DNA from: Pycnopodia helianthoides
Taxonomy: Eukaryota; Echinodermata; Asteroidea; Forcipulatida; Asteriidae
Direction of reading: 5' to 3'
NCBI GenBank assembly: GCA_032158295.1
Contig: CM063255.1
Coordinates: 16,892,094-16,956,093, forward strand
Length of the DNA stretch: 64,000 bases
Below, piece after piece: positions 47,601 to 56,600 of this stretch (positions are counted from its first letter, which is position 1; each line of letters begins with the position of its first letter). The translations under genes and the position numbers were made by a program. Below the pieces are notes generated by a model. It was given only the letters and a program-made list of their open reading frames with translations. It had not been told where the DNA came from and searched no databases.

Positions 47601-50600
47601 TTCTTCCAGCTGTAACAACTCACAATCCCCCCAAAAGATAAAAAGAGAAAACTGAAATGTTGAATGAAATGTTCTGATAAGAGAGATTGCCTGGAACTGG
47701 TTGCCTGTAAATTGCCACGTGTGACATAGCCTTAACGACAACAAGGCCATCATTGGGACATAATATGCACAACAGTCTTTTTAAATTTAATTCTTTAGAC
47801 TATACGATATACGAGCAAAGGCCGACCGCGGAAGGGCAAGAGTAAACAAATCTGTCAACAAAAAGATGTGTCATCCCAAACTCCGCTTATTTAAAACAAT
47901 ATAAAATTGAATATATCAAATATACAGAAATCTAAAACTAAATTAAAAGAAAAACAAACACGGCAACTAAAAGATTTTAAAAACAAGATATATCAACATA
48001 CCAATGACACTCCCCCCCCCCAAAAAAAAAGTCAAACAAAAGTAGAAACACTAAACAGATAAACTGAAATAGGGAAAAAATGAAGATCATTATATAATAA
48101 ATAGGAAAATTATTATAAATAATAACTATAAATCGAAGCCCATATGGAACACAACACTAAAGACCAACAAAAAACCTAAAAATTATAAAGAGCTAAAAAA
48201 AAAAAAAAAAAACATAAAGCTTTTCTCACTGCTTGTAAAAAGCTGGTTGTAATTATACAAGCAAAATGTTCCAATGATAATCTTCAATGTCAAACGCTTG
48301 TTTAGCTTTTGTTATCATTGTATTTATTTAAATTTCTTATTGCATAATTGGGTGAGCACGTTCTTGATCAACGGACAAACAGAAACTCGTGCTTTCCCAA
48401 AGTGCAATGTTCACATGATGACAATCTGATTTCCATACTGACTGCATTTCAAATAAGTGAACAATGTCTGTATTTTGTTTTGTTCTGCGTTGCCCGTTTG
48501 TCTTGTCGTTATGTTTGTAGTTTGTCTGTCTAGGCTGTCTTCTGCAAGCCTTTGCCTAATCAGACAGCCTCGTACTCTCTTTTATTTCGGGCTACATGGA
48601 TTAACTCTTTCCCCTCCGTCTTCTGTGCTTCTTATATTTCGCTATCTGTGTACTATTTTGTATATATGTTTTATTTCGAGAAGAGTGGTATGAAATCAAT
48701 GTTTATCATCACTTGTTCTGTTTCATATTACATCCTTTTTTCATTTTATGTTATTTTTATTAAGCGTTGTTGTTGTTTGTAAGTTGTTTTGTTCCTATTC
48801 GTACATTCTCTGTTTGTCCGTTTATCTTGTCTCTGTCTGTCCGCAAGCTGATTACTACAAGCCTAGACTTTTCAAATCGGCCTCCATACTGTTCCCTTTC
48901 TTTGACTAAGCAAACCTTACAGTACTCTGTTCGCTATTACATTGTATATGCGTATACTGTAATGCTGTGTTTTTGACAGTATGAAAATAGATGTGAACAA
49001 ATAAATGTGAATTGAATTGAATGTTGACTTGACTTGAATGTGTGAACAGTTGTAAAGCTTGCAGGTTTACTGCCTTTAATCCTCACCGCAGTTTTCCTCA
49101 TCTGATCCGTCAAAGCAGTCCCCAAATCCATCACATCGGAAATTGGGTTGGATGCAACCACCGTTCCTGCAACTGAACTCTCCCGGTTGGCATTCCTCCG
49201 GTTGCGACTCTGTCATAAAATACAGAATCACAGGAACACATTTTAAACGACATTTTACCCTTAAAACATTCTCGGGGGTGGGTGTGGGGGTGGGGGTGGG
49301 GGTGGGGATAATATCGTATTATACCCACATCCCTCTCATTGTACACCGGGGTGCCCCTATGTTAACTCCTGCATTTGATTTGCAATAAATATCAGTAATA
49401 GAAAATTATTTGATAAAAAAAAGAATAAAGAAAACACTCCAAAACAAAAAAACAAATAAACAAACCATAACGAGATTGAAGTGATGAGTTGCCTCGAAAA
49501 CTTATATGTGCTTTGCCTCAATTTAAAAATTGTTTATTTTTAGTGTAAATATGGCAGTTGGTGTCCCCCCCCAAAAAAAAAAAACCCCACAAACAAACAA
49601 ACAAACAACAAACAAACATACTCTTTTCCTTTTGTGTAGAAGTATCTTTCCTACAACAACAACGACAACAAACTTACAGCTATTGCATAAAAATGTTGAT
49701 CTTCGAAACGGTATACCAGTTTACAACCCATGCCTTTGTTTTGACCATGACGACCATAGATTTTGTAATGAAATGTCGGATACAAATTCAACGAGAGTGT
49801 AAGTTTGAAAAACTGTTGAATTATTCAAGTGAGATCATACATTCTTCCAACACGTGTCATTTAAAATCGACATGGATTTAGGTTGAGTGAGCGTGTGTAC
49901 TTGTTTTGTTTGTCATGTCATTTTATCCAATAATTGTAAACAGTTTATCAGATTAATACTCACTGTTGCACTTGTTTTGTTCTTTTTCGAAAGTACCAGC
50001 CAGACAGTTGATACGGTTACAGTGCGCGTGCTCTTCCGGCAGGCAGCGTCCGTCCCCCTCACCGCATATAAGTCTGCACTCCTGGTTGGGACTGGGCCTC
50101 CCCGCTGTGTGTTATAAAGAGAACATACAAAAAGAAGTTGCATTTGAAACTGTTCATGGTTGGGGCCAGATACAATAATATGGTACGTTTTGTGGTAAAC
50201 CGTGTACATGAAAAATCTGTCTATGGGTTGTGGCGGTTCTGAACAGTACACTGCAAAAACCGGGGTGTTAAAATTCACACCATGGGTGTTGTCACATATA
50301 GATACCCAAAAAGAGAAATAAATTGAACACATTAAAAGGTACGCCTTTTTACTCAACCTGCGCATGTATTTATGTATTTATTGAGTCCGTCAGGCCCGTG
50401 ACGGTTTACGTCTTTTGTTTTAAAGAAAACTAAAAATCTACGGCATCTCTTCTCATTAATATTGTAGACACAATCCTATGAACAACCACAAAGATTAAAC
50501 TTAAAAACGTTCTGGTCAGAATCGACTCAGAAACGGGTCCCGTTTTGGCCTGATCCGTTTCTGGGTCATGATCCAGAATCTGTGTCAAAATGACCCAGAA

Positions 50601-53600
50601 ATGGGTCAAAATTACGCGGAATCCGGGTTAAAGTCCAAAGTCAGCTTGCCCCGGAAATGGGTCAGCCCCCCCCCCCCCCTGGGACCCGAAATCTGGGTCA
50701 ATTCTGACCCGGGAGTTGGTTAAAGTGTGGCGATTAAGTTTAGTTGTGCCTATTATCATAAAGTGTCTTAAATGACTCATTGCATACGGGTGTATTAAAC
50801 TCAAGTATACTCACAGCATCCTTGCTCATCAGCAGCGAACTCACAGTCAGGCACACCGTCACAAATGAACTCTTTTCTCAGACAGGTCGGTGGCTTTTGG
50901 ACGGATGGGCAGAAAATATGATCCTCTAGGTTACATACCTCTGCACACACACACACATACAAAATCAAAATAAATCACATTCATTTTATTATGATTTTGA
51001 CCCTGGGTTAGAGTTGAAGTTTTTTTTTGCATGGTCGATAAATCAATCTAGTGGGGTTTGTGGTAACAGGGAACTCACAGTCACACACCCTCTAGTGGGT
51101 CGAGGTGATTTCGAAAATAGAACGGGTGGTGTGACAACCCGATGTTTCGATCAGTAGGTATGCTCCGATCGTTTTCACGACTTCAAAATACAGAGTTAAG
51201 AAGTTCCACAGATGTTTTAACGGCATGCATCATAAGAGTTCCGCTTCGATGTACACAGAAATGTGATCGGACACCTCACTAGGTAGTTTTGATCTGTTGG
51301 TGATTTCGAGCTCTTCATCTCAATGTACTGAAAGTCACCTTCTCGACCGTACGCGTCTTAAAGTAACTAAGGCAATGCGAAATTAATAAATTGGTAACTT
51401 AAAAATACAAAACACAATTTATTAATTGAATTGCGCAAATCCATACGAACAATATTAAAGTTTGCATCTCAGAGAGGGGGCTAGCCCCGTCTCTTTCACT
51501 ATAAGTATGTGTACTGAGTGCTGTGTGCAGAGCACGACAGTCAAATGGTCCCATCCGAAAAAATGTGTTATGGAGCACTTTCATAGCCACCATTGACCAA
51601 CCATGACAATACATGGAATCAAATCACTGACCCAAGTCAATGGTGTTTAACTTGGCGCTACACGTGTCCATTGTTTTTTCATCAAAGATGGTGGTCAATG
51701 ACGTCATGTGCAATCCATCTACTGTCTTGGGTAACACTTGTTTGATTATTTTCTTATTTAACTATCTTTTAATTCGTTGATTTATTTGTTTGTATTCCAT
51801 TATTTATTTATGATCATCAAAATATTGTTACAATAGTTTTTGTTTGTTAAAGTTTGTACTTACGGCAGTCCACTTCGTCTTCGCAGTCCAAACAGTCGCA
51901 CATTTTATTGCAAACGTTAGAGCCGGGTATGCATTTGCCAATGTTGCACTGGAAGTGCGTGTCCAGGTCGCAATCGCATCCGACTTCGTCTGCGTCGTTG
52001 TTAGCACAGTCCCCGTGACCGTCGCAGAAGTTGTGCCGGTGGACTCGCTTACCGTCACCGCAGTCAGCAAAGTCATCTGTGTGGGACAAATGGGGACGAA
52101 TGATATTATGTTACAAGTCTGCTGCGGGAATCACCTTGTTTTTCTAGTAAAAAGTACTTTAAAAGAGAGCTCTGGTAAGACCAAGTCATGGCACATTTGA
52201 TTTAGCTCACAGTTTTCGACAGAGTGCAATGCTCTGGGGAGTCAAAGTCAATTATATCTTAGACAGGATCAGGTCGAGTTGTATAGTTCTTGTGGGTTTT
52301 AGTTTTTTTAGTGTTTTAGGGGCTAACAATATTTTCACTTATTAACTTCGTGCACATAATTGTAGAGAAATACAGACCTACCAAGCTCTAACCCTCTGAT
52401 AAAGTGGAGCCATCTGTTCTTTGTAGAAGGATTTCTGTTTCCAACACCCCTCCCCCTGCCAATCAAACATTTTGGCTTACTGTGAAGCAATTAAGTAGTA
52501 GAACCTTCCTGTATTTGTGTAATCCTGGGACTAATCCCTCACTTGAGGGTTAAAGTGTCATTTCCGTTTTCTTCAAAATGATGCATAAATGTCACGACGC
52601 GGGCCATACTGACATAGCTGAAGGAAATGCTTTCTAGAGATGTGATAGTCTCTGGACTCTCGCGTGTAATCGAACAAATTGGACACGTCATAAAGTGCGC
52701 CATTTTGTTTCCCTCCAACGAAAACTGATATACAAGAGGCTTTTTCCAAACCTAGGCTTTAGCTCCGGCTCCGGCTCCATTTGATGTTAGAAACACAGTA
52801 CAAAATGTACACTGCTCCAAAAATGATGACGGAGCCCAAGCCGGAACCGGAGCCTAAGCAGAGGTTTGGAGACGGCCCAAGGTGCATTGATCCCCAAAAG
52901 GTACCCAGAAAATCGAATACGCGTGACACTTGCACAGCTTTTTTTGGCAACAAGTCCGATTTAGTTTCTCTCAAATTACATTTCGTAAATATGCTAAGAG
53001 TTGTCTTCCTTATTAAACGCCAAGCTCTTGGAGTTCAAATTAGACCATCATGGACGGAGGGGTGCTCTTCATTTGAGCAAACTCTAGGTGGCGCACTATA
53101 CTAATAACCGCCAGAGCTGTGTATTCAGACACTTTCGATGTTCCGATATATACTGACCTTCGGAACATTGCTTTTCATCGCTCCCGTCCACGCAGTCCTC
53201 AATGTCGTCGCATACATAGAATGAATTGATGCATTCTAGGTTGTCACAGGTAAACTCCGTAAACCAACATTGCCTCCTGTCTGCACATTACACAATAATG
53301 TTATATATTAAAGAGGGCTCCAAGGTCAAATTCAGTTTGTGATCCACTCATTTTCCAATAGATAGAGAGTCCTAATAGACCCAATGCATATGACGTCACA
53401 CTCTCAAAAAGGAGGCAGCTCATTAGACGATAGCTGTTCTCTGTGCGTAAAAACGTGTGCGTGACCTCAGCGTACCTGTAGCGTTTCGCGTTATGCAAGG
53501 GGGAGCTATTACACAAATATTGACTGCTTCGAGTGGCATAGTAAAACTAGTCACTCGAGGTGATCCCCAGAGCAGCCTATCTTTCCGAGCCGAGGGAAGA

Positions 53601-56600
53601 TAGGCGGCTCCGGGATCACCGAGAGTGACTAGTTTTACTACGCCACGAGACAAAGCAGTCAATATTTGTTTTATAACACCTCTTCCTTTGATTCTATCTG
53701 TATACTTTAATAAAATTAATTCAAACAAACTTTACGTATGTGGCAATCAATCGTCAAACAAGAACTGTAAAAATCTTACGTTGAAATACCGAGTTTTGAC
53801 AAAATAAGAGGGTGTACCAGACTACTGATGTTACGTTCGTTCTCTAAACCGTATTTCAAGTGCACACATTTTGTTCATTACACTGGGTTCGAGGTTGTCA
53901 AGCAGCTCGTTTAAATCAATGTTTGAAGTCAATGTAGTCAGGGTACCAGGGTATCCATGCACTAGTACATCGGTCGCTAGGCTACCGTTGAAAAGTACAT
54001 CGGCGGCCGTGTGATGATAGTACCGCGCGGTTCGCGCGCGGTTTCTAGTAAAACTAAGACATATCATGTGACGCGCTCTAAACCAATCAAAAGGCAGAAT
54101 ATTTGTAAGGGGTGTTATAATGATTTATATAGACCCCTTACACAACACAGAACGCACCTCCGAACAATGCGAGTAATTTTGGGTGTCAACTCTCTTTTGT
54201 GCATGTTTGTATACGATTTTGACACCCAAAATGACACCCAGGATAGACACATGTTAGTACGCTGGGCGTTGTGCAAGGGGTCTATAGGAAAAGGTCGGGG
54301 ACATTTTCGAGTCTCCAACGTTACGTTCAATTAAGTTCCAATGCCAAAGGCCCTTTCCTGTTTTGTTTCTCAGAGCTTTTGATAAAACAACTTTGCGCTT
54401 AGCTGGATAACTTTTATGCAGTGTCATAACAGGCCAATACAATCAATGAGCCATCTCTTCAACAAAGTGATTTCAGGAAATTAAATTGCTGGAGGTAAGC
54501 GGCCGACCATTGACCTAATACACCTGACGTCCTTACACGCTTAATATTGCTTCTGCCATTTTGGAAATCAGCTTCACCGTGTGTTAATGTTCAGTGCGCA
54601 TTTTAGGCGACATGCATGCAGTTTGACGCGCATCAAATGCATTTTGACTGCCCAAAACGGCAGACGATGGGGCAGAGTAGCTGCAGACGACGTCAGCTGC
54701 TTCAGCACAAAAAGTAGCTAAGCATAACAAAATTATGCTTACCAGAATAAGGTTACCAGCCAAACTACCATATCACATGTACAATTTATGACTGGTATCC
54801 TGCTCATTTCTGCTTAGCAGGCATTGTTAAGCAATATTTTTTGTTTAAGCAGCTCTATGAAATTGGGCCAAGGCTACCCGTCATGTTCCCTGCGCACAAA
54901 TAGCTGTGCTGAATAATGTTTTCCACTATGCCACTAACAGACCCTGCAAGTCTCGCGCGTATTCGAACATTGCGACCTGTTTGGTGCGCGAGTTTAAGCA
55001 ATGGAGGCCTACGTGGGACCAAAGTGGTCCCAAAAATGTTTGAATACGCGCGAGACTTGCACGGTCTATAGGAGTCAAAGTACTTTTGCCCTTTCAATCT
55101 CGCTTTGGTATTAACATTGATTTGAACGGTAGAAAAAGAAAACAATGGCTGTGTATAATCGCATAATCTCGTGTGATTACGAACCGCACACAGCCTCGTC
55201 TGATCCGTCTCCGCAGTCGTCATAGAAGTTGCACCAGTCGTACTCGGACACACATAAGTGGTTGTCGCACTTGAGGAACCCTTCCACGCACTCGAAGCCG
55301 TCTGATAAAAGGAAGGGATGGAGGTACACACAGTTAAGTGAAGAACCTGGGCTGGCCGGGAGAAACAAATTCCCCCACCTCTAAAGAGAGGTAAGGTCTC
55401 AGGAGGTGCATACCTGAAGAATATTATTTGTAAATGCTTCAATGGTTCTTTCAAGGCTTGTCGATTGAAAAGTTCCAGAGCGTTTAACGGTCAACATCTT
55501 TGTTTTAGAAATCGATTGGTTTATTTGAAAGTTGGTGTGACGTAAGAACGGCTCACCGGTAAATTTTTGTCTTCTTCTTTTCCATTTCACTCCGTTTCAT
55601 TGAAACATTTTGTAGTTTCCCGTATCATCATTAAATACTATATTTTAAAAACATGTTTTTATGCGTTTACAGGTATTGTCTATCGATATTTTGGTTCATA
55701 TTCATATATGTGTTGACGTAGTTGTACATGTGAATTTGATAGGCGACATAAAAATGGTAAAGTAAATTTAAATAAGGTGTTTGTTCAGTACATTGGTTGT
55801 AACATGAAAATATCATAAAATGCCTGCAAATCTTAAATGGCAGCAATTATGTCAATTCAGCAGTAAAGGAAACAATGTCACCCCCTTGCCTGTCACCCTT
55901 TACAACACCTACGTAACATGTGCACCCAAATTAAACCCACCGTTTGAATATTTTGTAAGCCTTTACAACAGCAAAATAGCAGACTATAGATATTGTCTTT
56001 TTCAATGGCTTTATGGTAATTAATTAATTAATGATGATTTCCATAGATTGTCAAAGTGCAGCGAAGAACGCCAGAGAGTCTGGATCCCGACATTCTCAGG
56101 GGCCCTCTCTGCAGCAAACTGGTCGTGAGTGTCCCCCACGCTACCCATAAGGACAGTTCGCTCACCTCTCCCCCATAACGTACCCATACAGTTTAATCGA
56201 CGCCCGTGGCAACGGGCAGTTGGGGAAAATTATACTGCATTCAGAATTCAAATTAAGAAAAAGGAACAAATACCGCAAAGGTCTTCATCAGAGCATTCCC
56301 CGTCGCATTCACATCGTCCGTTGCATCGTTGTCCAATGGTATGCATGAATTCTGACACCGGAACTCTCCCGGATTTGGGCATCCTGGAATCATTAACATA
56401 AAAAGAGGCCATAAAAAGCAACTACACTGGGCTTGTTCATTTCTTAGCAGCAAAATGAAATTTGAGAAGCAGGACTATGCTTCTTTCTGTACATCCTCGG
56501 ACAAAGGTACTTCAAGTTCATTACCTGGGAGGTAGGCGGTTGACGCTTTCTGCACAATGGCAGTGAAGCTGAACACAACCAAAGGAAAACGAGATCGCTC

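Noticed and set aside
48457..48976. Hydrophobic plus-strand ORFs resembling membrane proteins
   Set aside because: Hydrophobicity follows from the T/C-rich composition; no splice signals or family motifs.
56274..56383. Explaining the exon B frame change by a micro-intron or alternative splice site
   Set aside because: No usable GT/AG pair removes the right number of bases, and LDLa residues are continuous across the break.
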